Assembly (NCBI RefSeq): GCF_040147005.1
Contig: NZ_JAMSHO010000001.1
Coordinates: forward strand, 1,054,001 to 1,118,000
Length of the DNA: 64,000 bases
Origin: Halomonas sp. H10-9-1
GTDB taxonomy: Bacteria > Pseudomonadota > Gammaproteobacteria > Pseudomonadales > Halomonadaceae
Direction: 5' to 3'
Positions within the stretch are counted from its first letter, which is position 1, and each line of letters starts with the position of its first letter. Below the pieces are notes generated by a model. The model was given only the letters and a program-made list of their open reading frames with translations. It was not told the DNA's origin and ran no database searches. Shown one piece after another: positions 10,456 through 20,167 of this stretch. A program made the position numbers and the translations under genes.

Positions 10456-11769
10456 TCACTCCACCTCGGGAAGCCGGCTGGCGCTGGCGGCGGCGGCCAG
10501 CGCCATGCCGGCGAGCACCACCAGCAAGGCGGGGCTGCCCAGCCACTGGCCAAGGGCGCCGACCGCGCCGCCCACCACCAGCAGCAGCACCCCGGTGATG
10601 GTGTTGGAGAGCGCCACGTAGAGGGCGCGGTTGTCGCCACCGGCCATGTCGACCACATAGGTCTTGCGGCCCAGGCGAACGCCAGCGTGGACGATCACCA
10701 GCAGCGCATAGACCAGCGCATAGGGCCAGACCGTCTGGGTCCAGCCGCCCGGCAGCCAGGCGATGGCGGCGCCGAGCAGGCAGCATGCCGCCGCCCCCAG
10801 GCCGGCGTCACGCATCACCCGCCGGCTCGAGGTGTCGGCGCGCTTGCCCCATACCGGGCTTGCCAGCATGCCGGCGAGCCCCGAGACCACGATCAGCACC
10901 CCCAGGCCGCCCAGTTCGGTACCGCTCTGCTGCTGGCCGAGCAGTGCTACCCAGGGCAGTGCCAGGGCGCTGGCGAGCAGCAGGGTGCGGGAGACGTTGA
11001 AGTGCAGGAAGGCGCGATCCTCGCGCAGCAGGCGTAGGCCCAGCTTGATGCTGTCCCAGGCGTTCTCGCCGCCTTCGACCGCTCCGGGAGCCTCGCGGAT
11101 GCGCGCCGCGCACAGGGCATTCAGCGCCCAGCCCAGCGCCGCCACCCCGAGCAGCACGGCCAGCGCGATCTCGCCAGGGCGATCCTCGAAGAGCATCAGT
11201 ACGCCGCCGGCGGCCAGGGTCACGGCCCCCGCTACGCTGCCGCTCCAGCCCATCAGGGTGCCGCGGCGCTGCTTGGCGATGGTCTTGCCCAGCACGTCCT
11301 TGGTGGCGATGGAGGAGAGCCCCCGGGCCAGCGAGAGTGCCACCAGGGCGACGAGTACCAGGCCCCCGCCGACGGCGCCTGCGCCGAACAGCGCGAGCAG
11401 GGCCAGCACCGCGGCGGCGGCGGCCTGGAGCAGTCCGCCGGCCACCCACACCCACTTGCGCTGTGGCTTGAGGCGGATGAAGCCGGCCACGAACAGCTGC
11501 GGCAGCAGGGCGCCGGATTCGCGGATCGGCACCAGCAGGCCCACCATCCACAGCGGTGCACCGATCACCCCCAGCAGCCAGGGCAGCACCAGGCGTGCGC
11601 TGGATAGCTCGTCGGCCAGCTTGTTGCCCAGCGAGGCGACCAGGTGCAGGAAGAAGCTGCGCGGCTGCTCGTCGCAGGCCTCGTCGGGAATGTCCTTGCA
11701 CATCCGGCTGTCGTCGTCGCCGGTCAGCCACTCGTAGAGGCGGCGCTGGCTGATCTCGGGTGCGGCCAT
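10456..11769 (-). CDS. MFS transporter
   Basis: This 437-residue protein has about twelve hydrophobic segments after a 45-residue hydrophilic N-terminus (with CKDIPDEACDEQPRSFF). LVALSLARGLSSIATKDVLGKTIAKQRRG resembles the MFS loop between segments 4 and 5. The substrate is unknown. It is divergent from the DMT transporter at 11874 with 104 bp between them, and upstream of the LOV gene on the same strand, 158 bp away. Confidence 0.75.
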   Translation of the reverse strand: MAAPEISQRRLYEWLTGDDDSRMCKDIPDEACDEQPRSFFLHLVASLGNKLADELSSARLVLPWLLGVIGAPLWMVGLLVPIRESGALLPQLFVAGFIRLKPQRKWVWVAGGLLQAAAAAVLALLALFGAGAVGGGLVLVALVALSLARGLSSIATKDVLGKTIAKQRRGTLMGWSGSVAGAVTLAAGGVLMLFEDRPGEIALAVLLGVAALGWALNALCAARIREAPGAVEGGENAWDSIKLGLRLLREDRAFLHFNVSRTLLLASALALPWVALLGQQQSGTELGGLGVLIVVSGLAGMLASPVWGKRADTSSRRVMRDAGLGAAACCLLGAAIAWLPGGWTQTVWPYALVYALLVIVHAGVRLGRKTYVVDMAGGDNRALYVALSNTITGVLLLVVGGAVGALGQWLGSPALLVVLAGMALAAAASASRLPEVE

Positions 11770-11873
11770 GGGGGCTCCTCGCTGGTAGGATGGGCCCCCT
11801 ATTGTCGCGACAGGGAGGCCGCCGTGTCACCTATAAGACTTCTCGACTGCACCAGCCACCGTAGGCCGGCCTC

Positions 11874-12764
11874 ATGACCCGCGATGGCCAGGCAATGCTT
11901 TACGGCCTCGGCGCGGTGGCGCTGTGGTCCACCGTGGCCACCGCCTTCAAGGTGGCGCTGGGGTACATGAGCCCGCTTGCGCTGATGTGGCTAGCCTCGC
12001 TGGTCTCCTGGGCGCTGATCGGCGTGCTGGTGACCCGCCAGGGGCTGCTGGGCCAGGCGCTACGCCACGGCTGGCGCACCGCCGCCTGGGCGGGGCTGAT
12101 GAACCCGGTGGCCTATTACCTGGTGCTGTTCGGCGCCTATGACCGCCTGCCGGGCCAGGAAGCCATGGCGCTCAACTACACCTGGGCGCTGGCCATGGCC
12201 TTCCTGGCCGTTCCGATCCTCGGTCAGCGGCTGACCCGCATGGACGTCGCGGCCGGGCTGATCGCCTATGCAGGGGTGTGGGTGATTGCCACCCGCGGCG
12301 CGGTGTTCGACGTGGCCTTCGCCGACCCGCTCGGCGTGGGCATGGCGCTGGCCTCGACGCTGATCTGGGCGCTCTACTGGCTGCTCAACGCCCGCGACCA
12401 CCGCCCGCCGCTGGTGGCCCAGTGGCAGAACTTCAGCGTCGGGGTGCCGGTGCTCACGGCGTTGTTGCTGGCCGGGCCGGGTCTGGCGTGGCACGGCTGG
12501 CCGGCGCTGGGCGCCGGGATCTACGTGGGGCTGTTCGAGATGGGCATCGCCTTCGTGCTGTGGCAGCTGGCCGTGCACGGAGTGTCGCGCACGGCCAAGG
12601 TCTCCAATCTGATCTTCCTGTCGCCACCGGTGTCGCTGCTGTTGCTTTACCTGGTGGTGGGCGAGCCGATCCTCGCCTCGACGCTGGTCGGCCTGGTGCT
12701 GATCCTCGCCGGGTTGGGACTGCAGCAGTGGCAGAAGGCGCCGGTGCCTCAGGAGAGCAGCTGA
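11874..12764 (+). CDS. DMT-superfamily transporter (EamA domains)
   Basis: The 296-residue protein has ten predicted membrane segments arranged as two EamA repeats, opening with MLYGLGAVALWSTVATAFKVAL, typical of YedA/RhaT-like permeases. Likely role is export or uptake of small metabolites; substrate not inferable. Its last 16 bp overlap the end of the convergent toxin gene. Confidence 0.8.
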   Translation: MTRDGQAMLYGLGAVALWSTVATAFKVALGYMSPLALMWLASLVSWALIGVLVTRQGLLGQALRHGWRTAAWAGLMNPVAYYLVLFGAYDRLPGQEAMALNYTWALAMAFLAVPILGQRLTRMDVAAGLIAYAGVWVIATRGAVFDVAFADPLGVGMALASTLIWALYWLLNARDHRPPLVAQWQNFSVGVPVLTALLLAGPGLAWHGWPALGAGIYVGLFEMGIAFVLWQLAVHGVSRTAKVSNLIFLSPPVSLLLLYLVVGEPILASTLVGLVLILAGLGLQQWQKAPVPQESS

Positions 12765-13096
12765 TACTCGAAGAGCAACTGCTTGAAGTCCTGGCGCTGG
12801 TGGCAGAAGAGGTAGATCGAGACCTGGCCCTGCTCGGGCCAGTATCGATAGATGACGCGATAGCCCTCGATCAGCAGCTCGTGGTACTGGCTGATGCCGA
12901 GTTCCAGGGCCAGCCGGCAAGTCGGGTAGATGCCGGGCTGCTCGGAGAGTCGTTGCAGGGCGCCAGCGACGAGTCGCTGGGTGTAGGCGTGCGCCTCCGC
13001 TGGTGCCCACTGCTGATGATCGATCAGGGAGTGACGACAGCTGCGCAGCGACCGCAGCGCAGTATCCTCGAGGGTGACGGGCAGGCGAGGGGTCAC
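12749..13096 (-). CDS. Type II toxin, RelE/ParE superfamily
   Basis: The 115-residue protein has the ParE/RelE-like core with YHELLIEGYRVIYRYWPEQGQVSIYLFCHQRQDF near the C-terminus. Members are mRNA interferases or gyrase poisons; which applies is not clear here. The GTG start (complement of 13094-13096) overlaps the antitoxin stop as GTGA, so toxin is translated after antitoxin. The C-terminus overlaps the convergent DMT gene by 16 bp. Confidence 0.82.
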   Translation of the reverse strand: MTPRLPVTLEDTALRSLRSCRHSLIDHQQWAPAEAHAYTQRLVAGALQRLSEQPGIYPTCRLALELGISQYHELLIEGYRVIYRYWPEQGQVSIYLFCHQRQDFKQLLFEYQLLS

Positions 13097-13356
13097 AGCG
13101 TTTCGCCCAGCTCGTCCCTTTCATCTTCCTTCAGCTGGGCCATGAATTCGTCGGCGCTCATGGTTTTGCCCTCCTCGCGGCTCTTCTCGCCCAGGCTCAG
13201 CAGCTTGAGCAGAGCGATGGCCTGCTCGCGGCGCTCATGGGCGGCGTAGGACTCCACCACGTAGGTAGGCTTGCCCTTCTGGGTGATGACCAGGGGCTCC
13301 TGGACATCCAGGGTGGCGGCATTCTGCTTGAGGTAGCTGATGGTTTCCGTGCGCAT
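13093..13356 (-). CDS. Phd/YefM-family antitoxin
   Basis: This 87-residue protein begins MRTETISYLKQNAATLDVQEPLVITQKGKPTYVVESY, the standard Phd/YefM DNA-binding N-terminal domain, followed by an acidic C-terminal tail that should wrap the toxin. I chose the ATG at 13356 because family members start there and GGGGAA precedes it. A longer frame would add 21 residues and cover the operator-like sequence at 13379-13396. Confidence 0.85.
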   Translation of the reverse strand: MRTETISYLKQNAATLDVQEPLVITQKGKPTYVVESYAAHERREQAIALLKLLSLGEKSREEGKTMSADEFMAQLKEDERDELGETL

Positions 13357-13378
13357 GACGGTTCCCCGCAGAGGATGG

Positions 13379-13396
13379 TGGACCAATTTTAGTCCA
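13379..13396. promoter_or_regulatory. Imperfect palindrome upstream of the antitoxin, likely operator
   Basis: TGGACCAATTTTAGTCCA is nearly self-complementary (arms TGGAC/GTCCA around an AT-rich centre). It lies 23 bp upstream of the antitoxin start and just after the tesA stop. Phd/YefM antitoxins repress their own operon through such palindromes. Confidence 0.5.
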
Positions 13397-14074
13397 TCAA
13401 TGGTCTTCCTGCGAGCCACTGGCGAGTGCCAGACCGTTCTCCTCGAGCAGGGGCGCGAGTTCGGACCACACCGTGTCGAGGATCATCGGCTGGGCGGCGG
13501 CGGTGGGATGGATGCCGTCGTCCTGCATCAGGTTGGCGTCAAGCGCCACGCCCTCGAGCAGGAAGGGCACCAGCGGTAGCTCGAAGTCGTCGGCCAGGCG
13601 GCGGTAGACCCCGGTGAAGGCATCGCGGTAGGCGCGTCCATAATTGGGTGGGATATCGATGCCCAGCAGCAGCACCTCGGCCCCCGCGGCCTGGCTGGCC
13701 TCGATCATGCGCCGCATGTTGGCCTCGAACTGGCCGGGCGGCAGGCCACGCAGGCCGTCGTTGCCGCCGAGCTCGAGAAGAACGATGTCGGGAGCATGCT
13801 GTCCGAGAAGCCCGGGAAAACGACTGGCCCCGCCGCTGGAGGTCTCGCCGCTGATGCTGGCGTTGATCACGCGCGCCTTCCCGTCCAGTCGCGCCTGGAG
13901 CAGACTGACCCAGCCCCGGTCGGCCTCGATGCCGTAAGCGGCACTCAGGCTGTCGCCCATCACCAGCAGGGTGGGGCGTCCGTCGGACGACACCGGACCC
14001 GCGCCCAGTGCAAGCGTCAGGGCCAGCAGCCAGCCCAGGGTCCAATGCCATGTCACCTCAGGGAGTCCCTTCAT
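13397..14074 (-). CDS. tesA: Arylesterase / acyl-CoA thioesterase I (GDSL family), periplasmic
   Basis: The 225-residue protein has an N-terminal signal peptide (WTLGWLLALTLALGAGPVSS) and the SGNH-hydrolase blocks GDSLSAAYGI (nucleophile serine), ELGGNDGLRG and DGIHPTAAAQ (catalytic Asp-His). TesA hydrolyses thioesters and short esters in the periplasm. Its start codon overlaps the start codon of the divergent ABC gene by two bases. The tesA-ybbA-ybbP arrangement is conserved in gammaproteobacteria. Confidence 0.92.
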   Translation of the reverse strand: MKGLPEVTWHWTLGWLLALTLALGAGPVSSDGRPTLLVMGDSLSAAYGIEADRGWVSLLQARLDGKARVINASISGETSSGGASRFPGLLGQHAPDIVLLELGGNDGLRGLPPGQFEANMRRMIEASQAAGAEVLLLGIDIPPNYGRAYRDAFTGVYRRLADDFELPLVPFLLEGVALDANLMQDDGIHPTAAAQPMILDTVWSELAPLLEENGLALASGSQEDH

Positions 14075-14789
14075 GAATGCTACCTCTCGCAAGGATACGA
14101 CGCCGATTCTACACGCCGAGCAGCTGAGCAAGCAGGTTATCAGCGGCGAGCGGCGGCTCACCATCCTGAGCGACCTGGCGATCTCGGTGTTCCCCGGCGA
14201 GACGGTGGCGATCCTTGGCCAGAGCGGCGCCGGCAAGTCGACCCTGCTGGGGCTGCTGGCCGGGCTCGACCTGCCCACCGCCGGCGACCTCGAGATGTTC
14301 GGCCATCGGCTCGCCGACCTCGACGAGGATGGCCGGGCGCGGCTGCGCGCCGGCCGCGTGGGCTTCGTGTTCCAGAACTTCCAACTGCTGCCAACCCTCA
14401 CCGCCTTGGAGAACGTGCTGCTGCCGCTGGAGCTCTCGCCGCGCTCCGACAGCGAGCAGCAGGCTCGGGAGTGGCTTACGCGGGTGGGCCTGAGCGAGCG
14501 TCTCGACCACCTGCCCAAGCAGCTCTCCGGCGGCGAACAGCAGCGCGTGGCCCTGGCGCGGGCCTTTGTCACCGGCGCCGAGCTGGTGTTCGCCGACGAA
14601 CCCACCGGCAACCTCGACCCCGACACCGGTGAGCGCATCATCGACGCCCTGTTCTCGCTCAATCGCGAGGCGGGCACCACCCTGGTGCTGGTTACCCATG
14701 ATCACGCCCTGGCACGACGCTGCGACCGTTGCCTGCGCCTGGCGCATGGCCGCCTGGAGGAGTTGCAGCTCGATGAGGTGAGCGCATGA
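14073..14789 (+). CDS. ybbA: ABC transporter ATP-binding protein, YbbA type
   Basis: The 238-residue ATPase carries Walker A GQSGAGKSTLLG, signature LSGGEQQRVALARA and Walker B ELVFADEPTG. It belongs to the LolD/MacB-like group that pairs with FtsX-fold permeases. The start at 14073 has AGGGA upstream. It overlaps the permease gene by 4 bp. The substrate of YbbA-YbbP systems is not settled; envelope lipid or peptide handling is the usual guess. Confidence 0.9.
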   Translation: MNATSRKDTTPILHAEQLSKQVISGERRLTILSDLAISVFPGETVAILGQSGAGKSTLLGLLAGLDLPTAGDLEMFGHRLADLDEDGRARLRAGRVGFVFQNFQLLPTLTALENVLLPLELSPRSDSEQQAREWLTRVGLSERLDHLPKQLSGGEQQRVALARAFVTGAELVFADEPTGNLDPDTGERIIDALFSLNREAGTTLVLVTHDHALARRCDRCLRLAHGRLEELQLDEVSA

Positions 14790-17374
14790 GCCTCTCGGTC
14801 CTGCGCCTGGCGCGCTTCTCGGCCCGGGGGCTCGCCCGCGACCTGCGCGCCCCCGACGTGCGTGCGCTGTTCGTGGCACTCGCCCTGGCGGTTGCCGCCT
14901 CCACCATGATCGGCTTCTTCCTCGACCGCCTGGACCGCGGCCTGAGCCGTCAGGCCAGCCAGCTGCTGGGCGGCGACCTGGTGCTGGAGCAGGGGAGGCC
15001 CTTCGCGAGTGAGCTGCGTGCCACTCTCGAGGAAGCGGGCCTGGTGCTCAGCGATCAGGTGGACATGGTCTCCATGGCCAGCCTGGGGGACGCCTTCCAG
15101 CCTGCCAGCCTCAAGGTAGTGGATGGACGCTATCCGCTCTATGGCGGGGTACACGTCGACCTGGGGGAGGGCGTCGAGGTGGTGGCCAGGGGGCCGGCCC
15201 CCGGCGAGGTGTGGCTGGCGCCGCGCCTGGCGCTGCTACTCGAGGCCGAGATCGGCGACCGCGTGCGCCTGGGCGAGAGCGAGCTGCTCGTCGCCGGGCT
15301 GGTGGAGCGCGAGCCCGACCAGTCCGCGGGCTTCGGCAGCTTCAATCCGCGGCTGATGATGCATCGCGACGACATGGAGGCCACCGAGCTGGTTCAGGAT
15401 GGCTCGCGGGTGGAGTTCGAGCTGCTGGCCGCCGGGCCGCCGGACATCCTCGATGACCTGGCGCCGCTGCTGGAGCGCTTGCGTCGCGATGGCGTGGAGG
15501 TCCGCGACGTGCGCCGTGACCGCCCCGGGCTCGGCAGCGCCCTGGAGCGCGCCGAGCGCTACCTGAGCCTGGCGGGGCTCGCCGCCGTGCTGCTGGCCGG
15601 GGTGGCGGTGGCGATGTCCACCCGCCGCTATGTCGACCGCCACCTGGATACCGCCGCGCTGCTGCGCTGCTTCGGCGCTACCCAGGGCGAGCTGACCCGG
15701 CTGTTCGGCCTGCAGCTGCTGTGGCTGGCATTGGCGGCCTCGGTGCTGGGGGCGCTGCTGGGCCTGGCCGGTCAGGCCGTGCTGCTGGCGTTGCTGACGG
15801 CGTTGTTGCCCATGGAGCTACCGGCCCCGGGCATGTTGCCGCTGTGGCTCGGGGTGTTCACCGCCTTGGCGGTGCTGGTGGGTTTCGCCGGGCCAACCCT
15901 GCTGCGTCTCAAGAGGGTCAGCGCCCTCAAGGTGTTGCGCCGCGAGCTCGACCCGCTACCGGTTGCGGCCTGGCTGGTGGTGGCGGTGGCCAGCGGTGCC
16001 TTCGGCGGGCTGCTGTGGCTCTACTCCGGTGACCTGGCCCTGGCGCTGGGGCTACTGCTGGGTGGCCTGGGGATGCTGGTGGTGTTGTGGGGGCTGGGTT
16101 CGTTGCTGCTCGGCGGCGTACTGCGCCTGGCCGGGCGCCTGCCGCGTGACGGGGCACAGGCAGGCATCTGTCAGGTGCTGCGGCTGGGCGGTGCCCAGCT
16201 GGCACGCCGACGCACCGCGAGTCTCGGCCAGCTGCTGGCCTTCGCCGTGACCTTCTTCGCCATGGCGATGATCGCCCTGGTGCGAGGCGACCTGCTGTCG
16301 ACCTGGCAGACGCAGCTGCCCGCGGACACACCCAACACCTTCGCCATCAATATCCAACCCCACGAGCGCGACGCCTTCGAAGCCTCGCTCAGCGGTGCCG
16401 CCGATGCGCGCAGCGCCCTCTATCCCATGGTGCGTGGACGCATCACCGCCATCAATGGCATGGTGCCGCGCGAGGCGGTGCCCGCGGAGGCGCGCGGCGA
16501 CAACGCCCTGCGTCGCGAGCTCAACCTCACCTGGCGCGAGACGCTGCCCGAGGGCAATCGCCTGGTGGCGGGGGAGTGGTTCGATGCGGCGCAGGGTGCC
16601 GAATCCGGCGGCTGGTACGATGAGGTGGCCGCCGAGTCCGGCACGCAGCGCGCTGCCGAGCGGGTGCCGATCTCCATGGAGGACGGCCTGGCCGAGCGCT
16701 TCGGCTTGGCGCTGGGCGACACCCTGACCTTCACCATCGGCGCCGCCGACGTGGTCGGTGAGGTGACCAGTCTGCGCGACCTCGACTGGGACAGCTTCCG
16801 TCCCAACTTCTTCATCATCTTCCCGCCCGGCGTGCTGGAGCGCTTCGGTCACAGCTATATCACCGCCTTCCACCTCGGCGAGGCGGAGCGCGAGGTGCAG
16901 CGCAACCTGGTGCGCGACTTTCCCGGCGTCACCCTGCTCAACGTCGACGCCATCCTCGCCCAGGTGCGCGACCTGCTTGCCCGGGTGACCCGTGCCGTGG
17001 AGGTGGTGCTGGCCTTCGTGCTGCTGGCCGGAGTCAGCGTGCTGTATGCGGCGCTGACCGCCAGCCGTCCGGTGCGCGCCCACGAGAGCGGCCTGCTGCG
17101 CGTCTTCGGCGCCAGCAATCGGCTGCTTTCCCGGGTGCAGGGTGCCGAGTTCGCTATCCTCGGTCTGGCCAGCGGCCTGATGGGGGCGCTGCTCGCCGAG
17201 CTGGCCAGTGCCGCGCTCTACCTGGCCTGGCTCGATTTGGCTCCGCGCCTGCACCTGTGGCTGTGGTTGGTGTTGCCACTGGGCGGAGCGTTGCTGATCG
17301 GTGCCATCGGCCACCTGCTCTCCCGGGGCCTGCGCCGTCAGGCTCCGGCGACGAGCCTGGACCTGCTGGGCTAG
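14786..17374 (+). CDS. ybbP: FtsX-like ABC permease, YbbP type
   Basis: The 862-residue membrane protein has one N-terminal membrane segment, a large periplasmic domain (about residues 50-250), a first FtsX core (about 255-400), a second periplasmic domain and a C-terminal FtsX core (about 735-850). This doubled FtsX layout is that of YbbP. The ATG overlaps the ybbA stop (ATGA), so the two are coupled. No catalytic motif is expected. Confidence 0.9.
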   Translation: MSLSVLRLARFSARGLARDLRAPDVRALFVALALAVAASTMIGFFLDRLDRGLSRQASQLLGGDLVLEQGRPFASELRATLEEAGLVLSDQVDMVSMASLGDAFQPASLKVVDGRYPLYGGVHVDLGEGVEVVARGPAPGEVWLAPRLALLLEAEIGDRVRLGESELLVAGLVEREPDQSAGFGSFNPRLMMHRDDMEATELVQDGSRVEFELLAAGPPDILDDLAPLLERLRRDGVEVRDVRRDRPGLGSALERAERYLSLAGLAAVLLAGVAVAMSTRRYVDRHLDTAALLRCFGATQGELTRLFGLQLLWLALAASVLGALLGLAGQAVLLALLTALLPMELPAPGMLPLWLGVFTALAVLVGFAGPTLLRLKRVSALKVLRRELDPLPVAAWLVVAVASGAFGGLLWLYSGDLALALGLLLGGLGMLVVLWGLGSLLLGGVLRLAGRLPRDGAQAGICQVLRLGGAQLARRRTASLGQLLAFAVTFFAMAMIALVRGDLLSTWQTQLPADTPNTFAINIQPHERDAFEASLSGAADARSALYPMVRGRITAINGMVPREAVPAEARGDNALRRELNLTWRETLPEGNRLVAGEWFDAAQGAESGGWYDEVAAESGTQRAAERVPISMEDGLAERFGLALGDTLTFTIGAADVVGEVTSLRDLDWDSFRPNFFIIFPPGVLERFGHSYITAFHLGEAEREVQRNLVRDFPGVTLLNVDAILAQVRDLLARVTRAVEVVLAFVLLAGVSVLYAALTASRPVRAHESGLLRVFGASNRLLSRVQGAEFAILGLASGLMGALLAELASAALYLAWLDLAPRLHLWLWLVLPLGGALLIGAIGHLLSRGLRRQAPATSLDLLG

Positions 17375-17412
17375 ACTGCTGCCAATCCCATGATCACACA
17401 GGAGGTGATCCC

Positions 17413-18573
17413 ATGCGTTTCCCGAATCCTGTCCTGTCACGCCTGGCACTGCCCCTGGCGCTTTCCCTGCTGGTCAGTGCCCCGGCATTCGCCGATGCCG
17501 AGCGCCTCGAGAGCGACCTGCGGGCGCTGGTTGCCAAGCATGGCGAGCTCTCCATCGGCGACCTCTCCACCTCGCTGCTGGGGGGAGAGACCCGCGCCGA
17601 GGATCTGCGTTTCGAGAGCCTTGATGGCGAGATATTGCTGATCGAACGTTATGTGGTAGAGGGGGACTACGAGCATCCGGATACTGTCACTCTCGAGGGC
17701 ATCCGTGTTGAAGGCATCGAGCTGGAGGACGCCCCCCAGGAGCTCGAGGTTGACCTGCTGCTGAGCATCGGCAGCATCGTGGTGGAGGCGCCCGGCAGTG
17801 CCGTGCCGCCGCTCGACGACGAGACGCTGGCGGAGGAGTGGCTCGATGTGATGACCCTCACTGAGCTCAGCCTGGAGCACCCCGAGGGGATGCTCGCCTC
17901 CCTGGCCAGTCTCGACCTGGATGGCGACTTCGAGGAGGGCCAGGGCGGGCTTGCCCTCGAGGCCCTGGCGGTCGACCTGGACCGGCTGATCACGCTCTCC
18001 CCCGAGGAGGAGCGCACCCGCCTGCGCATGGCCAGCAATGTGCTCACCGACGGCAGCGGCCAGCTGCACCTGGATGCCGGTTTCGATGCCCGCTGGGAGC
18101 CCGAGGACGAGCAGACGGGACGGCTGTTCAGTGACGGTGAGCTGACCCTGCGCGATGCCCTGGTCATGGCGATCGACCTTGAGAGTCTGCTGGCCCTGCC
18201 CGAAGGAGCGGAGGTCGCCACGCTTCTGGCCGACGGGACGCTGCTGGAGGAGGCGGCCCTGGGTGGCGGCCAGTTCGAGCTGCGTCTCACCGAGCGGGGG
18301 CTCTTCGCCCGGTTGGCGACCCTGGGCGCCACCATGGAGGGGATCAGCAAGGCCCAGTATCTCGAGCAGGCGCGTACCCAGGCCGAGGGTTTCGGAATGA
18401 TGTTCGGTCCCCAGGTGCGCGACCTGCTCAACGGCCTGGTCGACCTCATGGCCGGCGGCGCCGAGGAGTTGGTGGTCACCTTCGACTTGCCCGCCGAGGA
18501 GCGTCTCGAAGGCTTCGCCGAGGATCCCCTGGCACTGCCTGAACGGTTCGCCATGCAGGTGGAGACACGCTGA
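17413..18573 (+). CDS. Periplasmic protein of unknown function
   Basis: I do not recognise this 386-residue protein. It has a signal peptide (LALPLALSLLVSAPAFADAE) and is then strongly acidic with repeated beta-strand-like stretches (LEGIRVEGIELEDAPQELEV). The layout recalls periplasmic DUF945-like proteins, but the similarity is not convincing. ATG 17413 follows GGAGGTGATCC, a strong ribosome binding site. It lies 38 bp after ybbP on the same strand and may be co-transcribed with the ABC system. Confidence 0.7.
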   Translation: MRFPNPVLSRLALPLALSLLVSAPAFADAERLESDLRALVAKHGELSIGDLSTSLLGGETRAEDLRFESLDGEILLIERYVVEGDYEHPDTVTLEGIRVEGIELEDAPQELEVDLLLSIGSIVVEAPGSAVPPLDDETLAEEWLDVMTLTELSLEHPEGMLASLASLDLDGDFEEGQGGLALEALAVDLDRLITLSPEEERTRLRMASNVLTDGSGQLHLDAGFDARWEPEDEQTGRLFSDGELTLRDALVMAIDLESLLALPEGAEVATLLADGTLLEEAALGGGQFELRLTERGLFARLATLGATMEGISKAQYLEQARTQAEGFGMMFGPQVRDLLNGLVDLMAGGAEELVVTFDLPAEERLEGFAEDPLALPERFAMQVETR

Positions 18574-18701
18574 GTCCGGTAGCCTGCCGTGAAGATGAGC
18601 GAGCCGCGGGCGACGATGACACCGATTCATGTGAAAGGTGCGGGGGGCTGGGGTATCATGCCGTGACTCACCTTACCCCCGTGATATGAGGTTTTGCGCC
18701 G

Positions 18702-19967
18702 ATGTTCAGCCGTGATATGACGATTGCCGGTTTCGATGACGTCCTCTTTGATGCCATGCAAAAGGAAGTGCAGCGCCAGGAGGCCCATATCGAGCTGATC
18801 GCTTCCGAGAACTACGCAAGCCCTCGGGTGATGGAAGCCCAGGGCAGCCAGTTGACCAACAAGTACGCAGAAGGCTATCCCGGCAAGCGGTATTACGGCG
18901 GCTGTGAGTACGTTGATGTCGTCGAGCAGCTGGCCATCGATTATGCCAAGGAGCTGTTCGGCGCCACCTACGCCAACGTCCAGCCCCACTCCGGCTCCCA
19001 GGCCAACGGCGCCGTTTTCCAGGCGTTGGTCAAGCCCGGCGACACCGTGCTCGGCATGAGCCTCGACGCCGGTGGCCACCTTACCCATGGCGCCAAGCCC
19101 AACTTCTCCGGCAAGCACTACAACGCCGTGCAGTATGGCATCGACGAGAGCGGTCGTATTGACTACGCCGAGGTGGCCAAGCTCGCCCGCGAGCACCGGC
19201 CGAAGATGATCATCGCCGGCTTCTCCGCCTACTCCCAGGTAATCGACTGGGCCAAGTTTCGCGAGATTGCCGACGAGGTGGGCGCCTACCTGCTGGTCGA
19301 CATGGCCCACGTGGCCGGCCTGGTGGCTGCCGGTGTCTACCCGACTCCGCTGCCCCACGCCCACGTGGTGACCACCACCACCCACAAGACCCTGCGTGGC
19401 CCGCGTGGCGGCCTGATCCTCTCCAGCGAGGGTGACGAGGCCATGGAGAAGAAGCTGCAGTCCGCAGTCTTCCCGGGCATCCAGGGCGGCCCGCTGGAGC
19501 ATGTCATCGCCGCCAAGGCGATCTGTTTCAAGGAAGCCATGGCCCCCGAGTTCAAGGCTTACCAGCAGCAGGTGGTCAAGAACGCCCAGACGATGGCCTC
19601 GGTGTTCCTCGAGCGCGGCTATGATGTCGTCTCCGGCGGCACCGAGGACCACCTCTTCCTGCTGTCGTTGATCAAGCAGGAGCTGACCGGCAAGGATGCG
19701 GACGCTGCCCTGGGCCGCGCCCATATCACCGTCAACAAGAACGCCGTGCCCGGTGATCCGCAGAGCCCCTTCGTCACTTCCGGCCTGCGCATCGGCACCC
19801 CGGCGGTGACCACTCGCGGCTTCGGCGAGGGCGAGTGTCGCGATCTGGCCGGCTGGATCTGCGATATCCTCGACGTGATGGCGAAGGGCGAGGATTCCGC
19901 CGCCATCGAGGCCGAGGTCAAGGCCAAGGTCGAGGCCGTCTGCGCCGAGTTCCCGGTCTACCGCTGA
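18702..19967 (+). CDS. glyA: Serine hydroxymethyltransferase
   Basis: GlyA interconverts serine and glycine while charging tetrahydrofolate with a one-carbon unit. The 421-residue protein has the PLP-lysine motif [14 protein letters not shown] and the family N-terminal stretch [22 protein letters not shown] 18702 gives the usual [13 protein letters not shown] start. The gene is followed by a very strong hairpin at 20017-20056, so it is probably monocistronic. Confidence 0.97.
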   Translation: MFSRDMTIAGFDDVLFDAMQKEVQRQEAHIELIASENYASPRVMEAQGSQLTNKYAEGYPGKRYYGGCEYVDVVEQLAIDYAKELFGATYANVQPHSGSQANGAVFQALVKPGDTVLGMSLDAGGHLTHGAKPNFSGKHYNAVQYGIDESGRIDYAEVAKLAREHRPKMIIAGFSAYSQVIDWAKFREIADEVGAYLLVDMAHVAGLVAAGVYPTPLPHAHVVTTTTHKTLRGPRGGLILSSEGDEAMEKKLQSAVFPGIQGGPLEHVIAAKAICFKEAMAPEFKAYQQQVVKNAQTMASVFLERGYDVVSGGTEDHLFLLSLIKQELTGKDADAALGRAHITVNKNAVPGDPQSPFVTSGLRIGTPAVTTRGFGEGECRDLAGWICDILDVMAKGEDSAAIEAEVKAKVEAVCAEFPVYR

Positions 19968-20016
19968 TCACCGGTTGGCAGATGCCTGACGGCGTTTGCC
20001 TGGGATGAGAGAAGTG

Positions 20017-20056
20017 GAGTACGCCCCGCGCCGTGGGAACGGCGCGGGGCGTACTC
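20017..20056 (+). terminator. Perfect 18-bp-stem hairpin after glyA
   Basis: An uninterrupted 18-bp stem (20017-20034 with 20039-20056) closes a GGGA loop 50 bp after the glyA stop. No T-run follows, but the stem strength supports termination or 3-prime-end protection. Confidence 0.65.
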
Positions 20057-20167
20057 GTTATGGCCACGGGTCTCGCTTAATATGGCTTGCCTTCGGTGGC
20101 GCAGCCTCGTTCCTGATCCATTATGCTGAAAGTGGTGGAAATACATCTGGTCAAGGAGTGCACCACC

